The notes below the pieces were generated by a model. That model saw nothing but the letters and a program-made list of their open reading frames with translations. It searched no databases and was not told the DNA's origin. A program made the position numbers and the translations under genes. A stretch of 64,000 bases of DNA from PALSA-1440 sp050011195 (GTDB lineage Bacteria > Verrucomicrobiota > Verrucomicrobiia > Limisphaerales > UBA8199): NCBI GenBank assembly GCA_050011195.1, contig JBEKJO010000019.1, forward strand, positions 1 through 64,000, written 5' to 3'. Shown here in pieces: positions 25,319 through 34,311 of the stretch (position 1 is the stretch's first letter; each line of letters opens with the position of its first letter).

Positions 25319-27406
25319 TTATTCTTGTGTGAGGACGACCATTGAGTACAGTTTCATCCCGGGCCCAGTGAAGACCACTGTTTCTCCCGATTCGTCGTAT
25401 GGCAGCGTCACGGGCTCATCCCTTTCCGGCGAGAAGCACAGCACGGACTTGACCCTGCCAGCGAATTGCTTGCGCATTGTCACGCGGAACGGCGCGACCG
25501 GGTGCTGACGGTCGAAGTTGACGAAATGAGCAATGGTTTCGCGTGTCTTCGGGCGGGTGAGCAACTCCATCACGGTTGTGAGCGGGGCTTCGGCAGTGAT
25601 TGACAGGCCTTTGGGCAGGCCCTCCACTATAGTTTGGCAGATTTCCTGATGGTTCTTCGGGAGGACCCACTGCGGAGGCGACATGCGCTGGGTCCGCTGC
25701 AGCGTGGTGCCCGGTTCAGGATCAAGGTCGCCGGCTGAAGTTTTTGCCGCGCGTGAATCGGCCCGAAGGATCTCGGGGAGGTAAAGGATGCGCCCTTTGC
25801 CTTCGTGCCGGGCCGGCAGCAGCGGATTCGCCCGCCGGCGCTCGCGCCAGTCATTGTATTGGGCGGTATTGCCAGCGAGCACCAGGGTGCCGCCTTTCCG
25901 CACGTACTGCAGCAGCCTCTCGGCCTGGGCGTTGCCGACGCATTCCTGCCCGGCCAAGATCACTGCCCCGTAGCGGTCGAGGCGCTCCAGTTGCTCGTCG
26001 AACAGCAGGTCAAAAGGAATCTTGTGCTGGATGAGGACCTGCTCCATCAGGGTGGCCGGAACGCAGGTCGCATTGATGCTATAGGCCATCGAGGCCCAGT
26101 TCCGCAGCACGGCTACGTCCGCTACGTTGTCCGTATCGGTGTAAAAACGGTCATGGTATTCGCGGAAGAATTCCAGGATGGGGGTGAAGACATTCTGTGC
26201 TCCAGTGAAGAACGGTGCGCCAGGATAGCCCGCGACCGGTTTCTCGTAGCCGAAGGCCATGTGGACCGCGGCACTGAGTTCGTCCCGCAGCGAATCTTCA
26301 CAACTGGCCTCCAGCCGCCGGGCCATTTTGAACGAGCGGATTTGCGAGACCAGCGCGCCGGTCCCTGAATCCAGCCGCGCATCATAGCCCCCCGTATCGA
26401 ACGAGAGCACGTCAACGTGGCCGGCATACAGGGGGTGGTACACGGCGTTGGCCCAGTAACGGTTGAAGCTATAGACTCCCTTGATGTTGAAAAGCACCGC
26501 CACATTTGGATTGAGGCTCTTAACGTAATCGTACAGCGCATTGGCGTGCCGGGCCAGCGATTCGCAACGAAAGCGAACCCATTCCTGCAACACCGGGTCA
26601 TTCAGCGCCGTCAGCCCTTCGGGTTGGCTGGGCGAGTCCCATTCGTTTACCTGAATCCAATCCGCCTCCGGCAAGCCAAAGCGCCGCAGCATTGCTTCGC
26701 GGGTCGGGTATCGCTGGCGCAGGAAATCCCGAAAGGCCTTTTGACAGCGCGGGCAGCGGCAGGACTTCGGCTCCGGCTGCAACATGATATTATCGAACGC
26801 GATTTCGTCGGCGTGCAGTTCCTCGACCCCAATTTTGAGCACGCGCTGCAAATACTCGCGGTGAGCCGGTTCGTTCGGGCAGGCATAATGACGAAAGGTC
26901 TGAATTCCGTACGGCACCCATTGATTATTTTGGTCGCGTTGCTCCCAGTTTTTCGCCTCGGGGACTTCGCGGTAAAGCGTCTCGGTGAACATCGTGCCGG
27001 CCATATAGAGGCCCACCTTCATTCCGAGTTGGTGCATCATGTCGGCGACGCGTTTGGCCTTTTCAATGTGGGGCCGTTCATATTCGAGGCCAAAGCCCTT
27101 ATAGAAAAAGATGCGCCCGAAACGCACGCCGGCGGCTGCCATGCGCTTGAGATTTTCCGGGTCGCACATCTTTTCATACCGATCCGGCTCGTCGTCGAAG
27201 TGATCGCCGCGCCGGAAGAGAAAGACCGGCGGCTCATGGCCGAGCCAGGTTACGTCTTTGGTCAGCTCCCGCTTTTCCTGCGCGCGGCGTTCCCAGCGGG
27301 TTGGCGGCGGGGCTTGGACGGGCGTTTGCGCGGCCGTCGGAGTCAGCCAAAGCACCGAACAGAAGCCGACGGGTATCAGCTTTCTCGCATTCATGATACT
27401 CTTCAA
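25319..27406 (-). CDS. Secreted TIM-barrel glycosidase-like protein with GH42-type trimerisation domain
   Basis: 695 residues; an ATG at 27391 (MNARK) is an alternative start. Signal peptide near residues 5-26. The N-terminal two thirds look like a TIM barrel, with GVRFGRIFFYKGFGLEYERP, LGMKVGLYMAGTMF, ELHADEIAFDNIML (candidate acid/base) and a CRCPRCQKAFRDFL segment that recurs in GH42-like and related uncharacterised families. The region VILAGQECVGNAQAERLLQY and GGTLVLAGNTAQYND resembles the glutamine-amidotransferase-like trimerisation domain of beta-galactosidases. A C-terminal beta domain with HFVNFDRQHPVAPF follows. The substrate is unknown. Its place next to the rhamnogalacturonan lyase pseudogene suggests galactan or arabinogalactan side chains. 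Confidence 0.6.
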   Translation of the reverse strand: MKSIMNARKLIPVGFCSVLWLTPTAAQTPVQAPPPTRWERRAQEKRELTKDVTWLGHEPPVFLFRRGDHFDDEPDRYEKMCDPENLKRMAAAGVRFGRIFFYKGFGLEYERPHIEKAKRVADMMHQLGMKVGLYMAGTMFTETLYREVPEAKNWEQRDQNNQWVPYGIQTFRHYACPNEPAHREYLQRVLKIGVEELHADEIAFDNIMLQPEPKSCRCPRCQKAFRDFLRQRYPTREAMLRRFGLPEADWIQVNEWDSPSQPEGLTALNDPVLQEWVRFRCESLARHANALYDYVKSLNPNVAVLFNIKGVYSFNRYWANAVYHPLYAGHVDVLSFDTGGYDARLDSGTGALVSQIRSFKMARRLEASCEDSLRDELSAAVHMAFGYEKPVAGYPGAPFFTGAQNVFTPILEFFREYHDRFYTDTDNVADVAVLRNWASMAYSINATCVPATLMEQVLIQHKIPFDLLFDEQLERLDRYGAVILAGQECVGNAQAERLLQYVRKGGTLVLAGNTAQYNDWRERRRANPLLPARHEGKGRILYLPEILRADSRAAKTSAGDLDPEPGTTLQRTQRMSPPQWVLPKNHQEICQTIVEGLPKGLSITAEAPLTTVMELLTRPKTRETIAHFVNFDRQHPVAPFRVTMRKQFAGRVKSVLCFSPERDEPVTLPYDESGETVVFTGPGMKLYSMVVLTQE

Positions 27407-27522
27407 AACTTGCGCCCCTCCGCACTTTTCAAAACCAAGGGATCACCCTGCGTCGAAGGAGCGTCTATTCATGTCTAAAGACGATAAAGTAAAGGCCTGA
27501 CTCCGGGTTGACTACTCAAAAT

Positions 27523-29637
27523 TCAGTTCGCTGGATTCGGCGGTGCGGCTGATTCGTCGAGTTCCAGCCGCAGGTAATCGTAGATGACGCCGCTGATCAG
27601 TCTCCCCGCCGGAATGGTTAGTTTCATCACGTTTTGCCCGGCCTTCATCAGGGACGCGTCGAACGCCAAGTCGCGCTCGGACCAGTGACCGGCAATGCCA
27701 TCGCGCATGATGCTCAAATTGGGAGCCAAACCGGTGACGCTGCCGATAGCCTGGCCGTTGACGGAAACGGCGAGACTTCGCGTGTCAGCCGCACAGAGCG
27801 CCAGCCGCAGGGTCGCCTTGCCGCGGGGTGCGCTGAGAAGGTTGAAGGCGATGGACCACGTGGTGCTGCGCCCCTCGCCCTCGCCGGTCGTGTTGGCGGG
27901 GTCTTCGTTGTGCGGCACCTGCTCGAAAAACCAGTCTCGACGGAAGTCGCTCCGGCCAATGACGTAGTTCACATCGTTCGGGAAAAGTTTCGCGTATTCA
28001 AGATACCAGCCCCAGTGGCAGTAATCGTCGCCCTTGAAAAACTCCGCGCCGCTGCGGTTGGGCACGCCGATGTCCCAAACCTGTTTGCCAAAGCGGATCG
28101 GCTGCCAGCTTAATTTTCCGAGCTTGAGGGTTTGACTGGCGGCCACGGTCACATTCGTCAAAGTGAATTCACCCAGAACACCGTCGGCGATAGCGTGAAG
28201 CGTGTAAGTGCCAGGGCGGATGTTGGGGATGGCAAAGTTTCCACTGGCGTCGCCGCGCACCCAGAATTCGTAATGCTTCGCGTCGTTCTGCCAATCCACC
28301 GTCCGTGGCCCGAAAAACCCGCCAAAACGCCCGCGCCGACCAAACCCCTGATTGGTGAACCCGTCGCTGAAGTTGGTGCCGCGGCCAAATCCGCCGGTGA
28401 AAATATTCGTGCCGAGATTGTTCGTGGCATCCTCGCCGCCGCGCAAGCCGAAGCCGCCAAAGCTGCCTGGGCCGCGGTAGATGCGCACGGGCGTATAATC
28501 CGGTGCGGCCAGGCCGACGAGCAGACGAGACATCTTGATTCTTGGCGCTTGCGCATCGTTCAGGACCAACCGGCCAGTAACAGTGCCGCGTTGAGCCTTG
28601 TGCGGGTAATCCACGCCGGAAACCCAGTCGTATGGCCAAGCGGCGGATTCCTGCGCCGCTTTGGCGAGGGCGTCTTTCCACATGGCATCGTGATTTGGGC
28701 CGGCGTTGCAGTACAGCAAGAACGGGCCGATGACCTTGGTCCACGCGTCGGTTTGGGCAATCGAGCAGATGCTGCCGCCGTAATGGCTGCCGCGCCAGTA
28801 ATTCAGCAAAGTCGGCGGCGCGGGGGCGTCGGGGGCGTCGTCGAAGGTGGCATCGCGGTGGGCGGAGAGTTCGACTTTGGTCGGGCCGCCGCTGAGGTAT
28901 TCGACGGAGGGATTGATGAACCAGAAACCGACTTGTTTTGTGGTGCTCGACCAACCCCAGGCGCGCACGTCGAATTGATCGGCCGAATAATCGTATTTGT
29001 GCTCGACCTGCCCCTGGTAAAGGCCGCTGTTCATGCGGCGGGCTTCCTTCAAATTCATCACCGTGCCGTGATTCCAATCGCAGGCAGTGGGCATTTTCAG
29101 GTTCCGGTGGGCGTCCACGGTCATCCAGTCGAAAACCGCGTCGTTAAGCTTGGCACAAAAGCGCGCTTCGCCGACCGAGGTGGCGGGATAATTGGTTTTG
29201 TGCGAGAAAACCGAGTAGGTGTAAAGGCCGGAATCGCCGCGCCCGAGGGCGTAGCGGATTTCTATGTCGGCCGCCACGCTGCCGCCGGGGCCGCTGCCCA
29301 GCGGTGTGCCATCGTAAAGGCCTTAGATGGAGACCTTGCCGCGCTCACCGCCGTTCGTCTTTGGATCAATCGTGATCCGCGCGAAATGCTGGCCGCGCGC
29401 CGTGTTGTGCGACCAATAACCGGCCTGGCGCCCGGAGGCAATGTCGAGCATTTCCAGACCGCGGTATTTGAGCAAGGTCAGATCGCCGGAACGCTTGGCG
29501 GCTTGCGCGGTCACGATGCCGTTGGCGAGCGTGAAAGTCGAGTCATCCTCGGGAATAACCACGGGAGAACCCGGCGCCCCATGCAGCATTGCCGGCACCA
29601 AACAGAATAGGATTGCCGCCACGGTTAGAGCGTGCAT
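27523..29637 (-). pseudogene. PL4 rhamnogalacturonan lyase interrupted by a single in-frame TAA
   Basis: Two frames in the same phase (29637-29323 and 29320-27523) join into one PL4 enzyme of about 704 codons. The only break is a TAA at 29323-29325, between GERGKVSI and GLYDGTPLGSGPGG. The first part has a signal peptide (LTVAAILFCLVPAMLHGA) and the first strands (SFTLANGIVTAQAAK-type). The second has the probable catalytic lysine in HKYDYSADQ, the probable catalytic histidine in WRGSHYGGS, a fibronectin-like middle domain with a Gly/Phe-rich loop, and a CBM-like C-terminal sandwich (SGVIYDYLRLELDE). PL4 cleaves the galacturonate-rhamnose backbone of RG-I. Either a recent nonsense mutation or a sequencing error explains the TAA; stop recoding of UAA is not known for such genes. 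Confidence 0.8.
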
Positions 29638-29765
29638 AGGATTTTCAACATCGCTGATGATTCAGGGTTCGAGCTTTGCCAGTCCAGACCATTTTGCGAT
29701 GAGCACGAAATTGGCGAGCGAGCACAGGTCACGCCGTTGGTGACCGCCATATCGAGATTACGAGA

Positions 29766-30653
29766 TTAATGCAACCCGCGAAAGGCGGCGGGTGACCGGC
29801 CGAGCACGGAGCGGAACACTCGTGAGAAATGAAACGGGTCAGTAAAGCCCACCTCCTCCGCCACCTGTTTCACCAGTGTGCCGGGTTGCTGCAGGCGCTC
29901 GGCGGCGAAATTCATCTTGAGCCGGAGCAGATATTGATACGGGCTTTGGTGATCGTAGCGCCGGAACAGGCGGCAGAGGTAGGCGTCGTTGACATGGCAC
30001 TCGCTGGCAATCTGCTCCAGCGTCCGCAAGCGCAGGCCGTGCTGTTCAATGTAATGGCGGCATTGCTGGTAGGTTGCGAAGGCCAGCGTTTCCGCGCCTT
30101 CCAGCGGCGCACGCGTCCCGGCAATCCGGAGCGCCAGGCATTCCAGCAATTTCGCGCACAACTCCGCGTTCTCGCGGCGCACCTGCAACCCGGCCTGGAT
30201 GAGTTCGTCAAAAAGCGGTTGCAGCGCGTTCGCCGGAGAAACTTCCGAGACGCGGCCCGGCGACAGGCCGCATGACCGCAGCAACTCCGTGGCGTGCGTT
30301 CCGGCGAAATCCACAAAGTATTTCACCAGCGGGTTCGCCGGGGCGCCGTTGATGTGCTGCGAAACGCCCGGGCCGTAGGAGAACAAGCGCCCGGGCTGCA
30401 ATGGAAAACTGCGGCCCTTGAGCCTCACCTCGCCGCGTCCGCGTGCCACATACTCGATCGAGTAATACGGAAACGTGTCGCGGTGGATGGCGTAATCCGG
30501 CGTGCAGTGCTCCAGTCCGCCACAAACAACCACCAACTGCCGGTTCCGGGGCGGATTGAGGTCGAGATAAAAGCGCCGCGCTTCGGCCACGTCCGGCGAG
30601 AAAAACTCAGGCGCCGGGGGCATTCCCTTGCCTGACAGCTTTCGTGGTTTCAT
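29766..30653 (-). CDS. AraC-family transcriptional regulator
   Basis: 295 residues, the usual length. Residues 40-150 form the AraC-type cupin sensor (YSIEYVARGRGEVRLKG, then LFSYGPGVSQHI). Residues 195-293 hold the double helix-turn-helix with HVNDAYLCRLFRRYDHQSP and the second recognition helix region EEVGFTDPFHFSRVFRSVLG. Such regulators usually activate sugar-use genes on binding a mono- or disaccharide. It reads towards the PL4 and TIM-barrel genes on the same strand and is divergent from the epimerase operon, with 106 bp between, so it may control both. Confidence 0.88.
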   Translation of the reverse strand: MKPRKLSGKGMPPAPEFFSPDVAEARRFYLDLNPPRNRQLVVVCGGLEHCTPDYAIHRDTFPYYSIEYVARGRGEVRLKGRSFPLQPGRLFSYGPGVSQHINGAPANPLVKYFVDFAGTHATELLRSCGLSPGRVSEVSPANALQPLFDELIQAGLQVRRENAELCAKLLECLALRIAGTRAPLEGAETLAFATYQQCRHYIEQHGLRLRTLEQIASECHVNDAYLCRLFRRYDHQSPYQYLLRLKMNFAAERLQQPGTLVKQVAEEVGFTDPFHFSRVFRSVLGRSPAAFRGLH

Positions 30654-30759
30654 CGCATTAGGTCAATAATGTCCATGCACTGGCCAACTATATCCATTCC
30701 AGAAGCCGCCTGTCGAAGGCATTGTTGTCTCCGTTGAGAATGAGACGCCGATTATCGTC

Positions 30760-31851
30760 ATGCTCAAAACCATCGCGCCAACGCAAACAGCACGCATATT
30801 TATGCCAGAAGAGAAACGGCTCGTGGAAAAAGACGCTCCGCCGAAGAAGGACGATTTGATCGTCATCACCGGCGCGGGTGGTTTCATCGCCGGCAATCTC
30901 GCCCTCTACTTCAAGCGGAAGGGATTCACACGCATTCGCGCCGTGGACAAGAAGCCCCTTTACGAGTGGTATCTGCACGTGCCCGAGGTCGAGAATCTCT
31001 GTCTCGACGTCAGCATCGAAGCCGACTGCCGTCGCGTCTGTGAGGGCGCGGTCGAAGTCTATAACCTTGCCGCCGACATGGGCGGCATGGGTTTCATTGA
31101 GCGCTTTCGGGTCGAGTGCCTGCGCTCCATTCTCATCAACACCCACATGGTCGAGGCCGCCTACAGGGCCGGCGCGCGCCATTACTTCTTCTCCAGCTCG
31201 GCCTGCGCTTACAACACGCTGCTCCAGCAGGACTCGAACGTCCGCGCGTTGAAGGAATCCGACGCTTACCCCGCGATGGCCGAGCGCGGCTACGGTTGGG
31301 AGAAATTGATTTCCGAACAGTTTTGCCAGGAATACTGGCACGAGCGCGGCATGAAAACTTTCATCGCGCGCTTCCACAATGTTTATGGCCCGCACGGCAC
31401 CTGGGACGGCGGACGCGAGAAAGCTCCGGCGGCCATCTGCCGGAAGGTCATGGAAGGCATTGATAAGAAAGACCTGCGCATCAACATTTGGGGCAACGGC
31501 GAGCAGACCCGGAGCTTCATGTATATTGACGACTGCCTGAAGGGCATTGACCTGATCACGCATTGTGACGAACTCATCGCCACGCCCATCAACCTCGGTT
31601 CAAGCGAGATGGTTTCCATCAACACGCTGGTTAGTAAGGTCGAAAAGATCGCGGGCGTGAAGATGAAGCGCAATTACGACCTGAACGCGCCGCAAGGCGT
31701 GGCCGGGCGTAACTCCGACAACACCTTCATCAAGGAAGTCCTTGGCTGGGAGCCGAGGACGCCGCTCGATAAGGGCCTGGCCACCACCTACAGGTGGATC
31801 AAGGGCCAATACGACAGGCGCAACAAGGGCCAGCGCGTCGGTATCGGCTGA
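30760..31851 (+). CDS. GDP-mannose 3,5-epimerase-type NAD-dependent epimerase
   Basis: 363 residues; the ATG at 30802 is an alternative start. An extended short-chain dehydrogenase fold is visible: ITGAGGFIAGNLA (about 37-49), NLAADMGGMGFI (about 106), SSSACAYN (about 147), YGWEK with the catalytic Tyr and Lys (about 177-181), and RFHNVYGPHGTWDGGREKAP (about 206), which is a signature of plant and bacterial GDP-mannose 3,5-epimerases. The NQTRSF-type segment GEQTRSFMYIDDC follows. The known reaction interconverts GDP-D-mannose and GDP-L-galactose. It heads a tight four-gene operon with a GHMP kinase, GH29 and a nucleotidyltransferase. The exact nucleotide sugar here is inferred, not shown. 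Confidence 0.78.
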   Translation: MLKTIAPTQTARIFMPEEKRLVEKDAPPKKDDLIVITGAGGFIAGNLALYFKRKGFTRIRAVDKKPLYEWYLHVPEVENLCLDVSIEADCRRVCEGAVEVYNLAADMGGMGFIERFRVECLRSILINTHMVEAAYRAGARHYFFSSSACAYNTLLQQDSNVRALKESDAYPAMAERGYGWEKLISEQFCQEYWHERGMKTFIARFHNVYGPHGTWDGGREKAPAAICRKVMEGIDKKDLRINIWGNGEQTRSFMYIDDCLKGIDLITHCDELIATPINLGSSEMVSINTLVSKVEKIAGVKMKRNYDLNAPQGVAGRNSDNTFIKEVLGWEPRTPLDKGLATTYRWIKGQYDRRNKGQRVGIG

Positions 31852-31869
31852 ACCGGTGGCTTTACGAAT

Positions 31870-32670
31870 GTGAAGGCAACCGATCCCATCATGCAGGTGT
31901 TAGGGGCGATGCCCAACCGCCTGCAATTGGCGGGCGGCTGGATTGACCAACCATTCGTCTCTCGCCACAACCCGAAGCCGCCCGGTTCGATGGTCGTGGT
32001 TCAAATCGAGCCGAACTTTCGCCCCATGGACCGTTCCGGCTTCGCCAGCAGCACGCGCGCCATCGCGATGAGAATCTGGAAGGGCAACCTGCCCAACCGT
32101 CCGCCGGAGGAACTCGCACGCGAACTCTACGAGGCCGAAAACAATGGCAAAGCTGAGCCGAGCGGTTCGCAGGACATGATTGGGTTGATCTATCCCGGCA
32201 TCAACCGCCTCGACTACGACTTTGCCGTGAAGGGCGGCGTGTATCCAGCGCACATCGAATCGTTGAATGACGCCCGCATCGCTCGGTGGCTGGAAAACGT
32301 GTTGCAATTGCTGCCCGTCGAGCCGCGTCCCGCCGGCTACTCGCTCCTCGGCAAGAAGAATCTCGACCCCAAATGGGTCGCGCGGCTGGGCCAGTCGGGC
32401 CAGGACTGCTTCGAAGCCATCCGGCGCACGGATGTGGCTGCGCTGGGCGCGTCGCTCAACCTGAACATGAAGTGCTGGGAGACCTTGCTGCCTCACGTCG
32501 TCCGGCATCCACTCATCAAAGTGGACTTGCTGGGGTTGCTGAAAGCTTACCAGCGGCGGTATTCTGGAGCGATGTATTCAGGCTGCGGCGGCGGTTATCT
32601 GATGGTCGTTTCCGACGAGCCGATTCCCGGCGCTTTCAAGGTCAACATTCGCTTAGCAAAAACATTATGA
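31870..32670 (+). CDS. GHMP-family sugar kinase
   Basis: 266 residues from a GTG; ATG at 31891 is an alternative. Motif I is PNRLQLAGGWIDQPFVS (about residues 15-31), the middle phosphate-binding motif is degenerate (EPSGSQDMIGLIYPGINR, about 98), and motif III is SGCGGGYLMVVSDE (about 237-250). The GSQD segment recalls the kinase half of bacterial L-fucokinase/GDP-fucose pyrophosphorylase and heptose kinases. It is shorter than typical members (320-350), with the missing length around motif II, so activity should be tested. It starts 18 bp behind the epimerase and its TGA overlaps the ATG of the fucosidase gene (ATGA at 32667-32670). Confidence 0.7.
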   Translation: MKATDPIMQVLGAMPNRLQLAGGWIDQPFVSRHNPKPPGSMVVVQIEPNFRPMDRSGFASSTRAIAMRIWKGNLPNRPPEELARELYEAENNGKAEPSGSQDMIGLIYPGINRLDYDFAVKGGVYPAHIESLNDARIARWLENVLQLLPVEPRPAGYSLLGKKNLDPKWVARLGQSGQDCFEAIRRTDVAALGASLNLNMKCWETLLPHVVRHPLIKVDLLGLLKAYQRRYSGAMYSGCGGGYLMVVSDEPIPGAFKVNIRLAKTL

Positions 32671-34307
32671 GAATATCCAGGAAAAACTTAACTGTATTGT
32701 TATTGAGCGCAACGCTCACTGGGACATTCGCGCAGGCAAATGCATCCGGCTTGGCGAAGCTTCCGCCGACAGCCGAAGGTCCATTCAAGCCGACCTGGGA
32801 ATCGCTGGCCTCCCAGTATCAATGCCCCGAGTGGTTCCGTGACGCCAAGTTCGGCATTTGGGCACACTGGGGTTCGCAATGCGAGCCCGAGCACGGTGAT
32901 TGGTATGCGCGAAACATGTATGTGCCGGGCCATGACGATTACAGGTTTCACCTCGAACATTACGGCCACCCCTCGAAGGTCGGCTTCAAAGACATCATTC
33001 ATCAATGGAAAGCCGCGAACTTCGAGCCCGACAAGCTGCTCGCGTTTTACAAGAAGTGCGGCGCGAAGTATTTCATGGCGCTCGCCAATCACCATGACAA
33101 TTTCGACAACTGGGATTCGAAGTATCAGCCGTGGAATTCCGTCGCCCTCGGGCCGCACAAGGACCTGATCGGCGGCTGGGCCAGGGCCGCACGCAAAAAC
33201 GGACTCCGTTTCGCCGTGAGCGTTCACGCCTCGCGCGCGTGGTCGTGGTATGAGCCGGCCCAGGGCGCGGACAAGGACGGCCCGCTCGCTGGCGTGCCTT
33301 ACGACGGCAAGTTGACGAAGGCTGATGGCAAAGGCCAGTGGTGGAACGGGCTCGACCCACAGGACCTTTACGCGCAAAACCACAAGCCGGGCACCAAGCT
33401 GGAGTGGAGTTGGGATCCCGCCAAAGGCAGCAGCACACCGGATGAGACTTACATGACCAAGTTTTTCCTCCGCACCAAACAACTCTGGGACGACTATAAA
33501 CCAGACATGATTTACTTCGATGACAGCGTGCTGCCGTTCCACGGCGTCACCGACGACATCGGCCTGAATCTCGCCGCGCACTTCTACAACTCCAGCATCC
33601 AGCGACATGGCCGCAACGAGGCCGTGATGAACGCCAAAGGGCTTGATGAGTTCCAGCGCCGGGCGCTGGTCTATGACATCGAGCGTGGCAAAGCCGAGGG
33701 CATCTTGCCCGAGCCATGGCAGACGGATACATGCATTGGCCAGTGGCATTACAATCGCAATGTCTTCCTGCATCATTCCTACAAATCCGCCGCCATGGTT
33801 GTGCCGATGCTGGCTGACATTGTCAGCAAAAACGGCAACCTGATGTTGAGTGTGCCGCTGCGCCGGGACGGAACCCCCGACGAGGATGAAGTGAAGATTG
33901 CTTCTGAGATTGGCGCCTGGCTCGCGGTCAACGGCGACGCCATTTACGCCACGCGCCCGTGGAAGATTTACGGCGAAGGCCCGTCCACCACCGCCTTCGA
34001 CAAAGGGCATTTTGGCGGCCAGAGCGACACCCAAAAACAACCGTTCACGGCCGAAGACATCCGCTTTACCCAATCCAAAGACGGCAAAACCCTATACGCC
34101 ATTGTCCTCGCGTTCCCGGCGGCCGGCGAAGTTACGATCAAATCGTTGTCCACCGGCTCACCGCACTGGCCGGGCGAAATCGGCAGCGTTCGCCTGCTTG
34201 GAGCGCAGGGAAAACTAGTCTTCACCCGCGACGAAAGCGGCTTGCGCGTAACGCTTCCCGAAAAGCAGCCCTGCAAGATCGCTTTCGCGCTTGGAATTCG
34301 GTCTTAA
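32667..34307 (+). CDS. Secreted GH29 alpha-L-fucosidase-type glycosidase
   Basis: 546 residues from the ATG that overlaps the kinase stop. The signal peptide covers about residues 1-23 (LTVLLLSATLTGTFAQA). GH29 barrel features are CPEWFRDAKFGIWAHWGSQC, GDWYARNMY, GAKYFMALANHHDNFDNWDS and KPDMIYFDDSVLPF, where the first Asp of the YFDD motif (about 281) is the likely nucleophile. The C-terminal part has LSVPLRRDGTPDEDE and a small beta domain. GH29 members release alpha-L-fucose, and some accept alpha-L-galactose, both found in pectin (RG-II, xyloglucan). Being coupled to a sugar kinase, an epimerase and a nucleotidyltransferase is unusual for a secreted glycosidase and points to a shared substrate. 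Confidence 0.87.
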   Translation: MRISRKNLTVLLLSATLTGTFAQANASGLAKLPPTAEGPFKPTWESLASQYQCPEWFRDAKFGIWAHWGSQCEPEHGDWYARNMYVPGHDDYRFHLEHYGHPSKVGFKDIIHQWKAANFEPDKLLAFYKKCGAKYFMALANHHDNFDNWDSKYQPWNSVALGPHKDLIGGWARAARKNGLRFAVSVHASRAWSWYEPAQGADKDGPLAGVPYDGKLTKADGKGQWWNGLDPQDLYAQNHKPGTKLEWSWDPAKGSSTPDETYMTKFFLRTKQLWDDYKPDMIYFDDSVLPFHGVTDDIGLNLAAHFYNSSIQRHGRNEAVMNAKGLDEFQRRALVYDIERGKAEGILPEPWQTDTCIGQWHYNRNVFLHHSYKSAAMVVPMLADIVSKNGNLMLSVPLRRDGTPDEDEVKIASEIGAWLAVNGDAIYATRPWKIYGEGPSTTAFDKGHFGGQSDTQKQPFTAEDIRFTQSKDGKTLYAIVLAFPAAGEVTIKSLSTGSPHWPGEIGSVRLLGAQGKLVFTRDESGLRVTLPEKQPCKIAFALGIRS

Positions 34308-34311
34308 GACA

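Noticed and set aside
29323..29325. Selenocysteine or pyrrolysine recoding of the PL4 stop
   Set aside because: The codon is TAA, not TGA or TAG, and no SECIS-like structure is evident just downstream.
28132..29610. 492-codon plus-strand ORF across the PL4 stop codon
   Set aside because: The minus strand shows PL4 catalytic motifs on both sides of the stop. The plus frame is a shadow and does not explain the interruption.
32700..34073. 457-codon minus-strand ORF
   Set aside because: Shadow of the GH29 gene.
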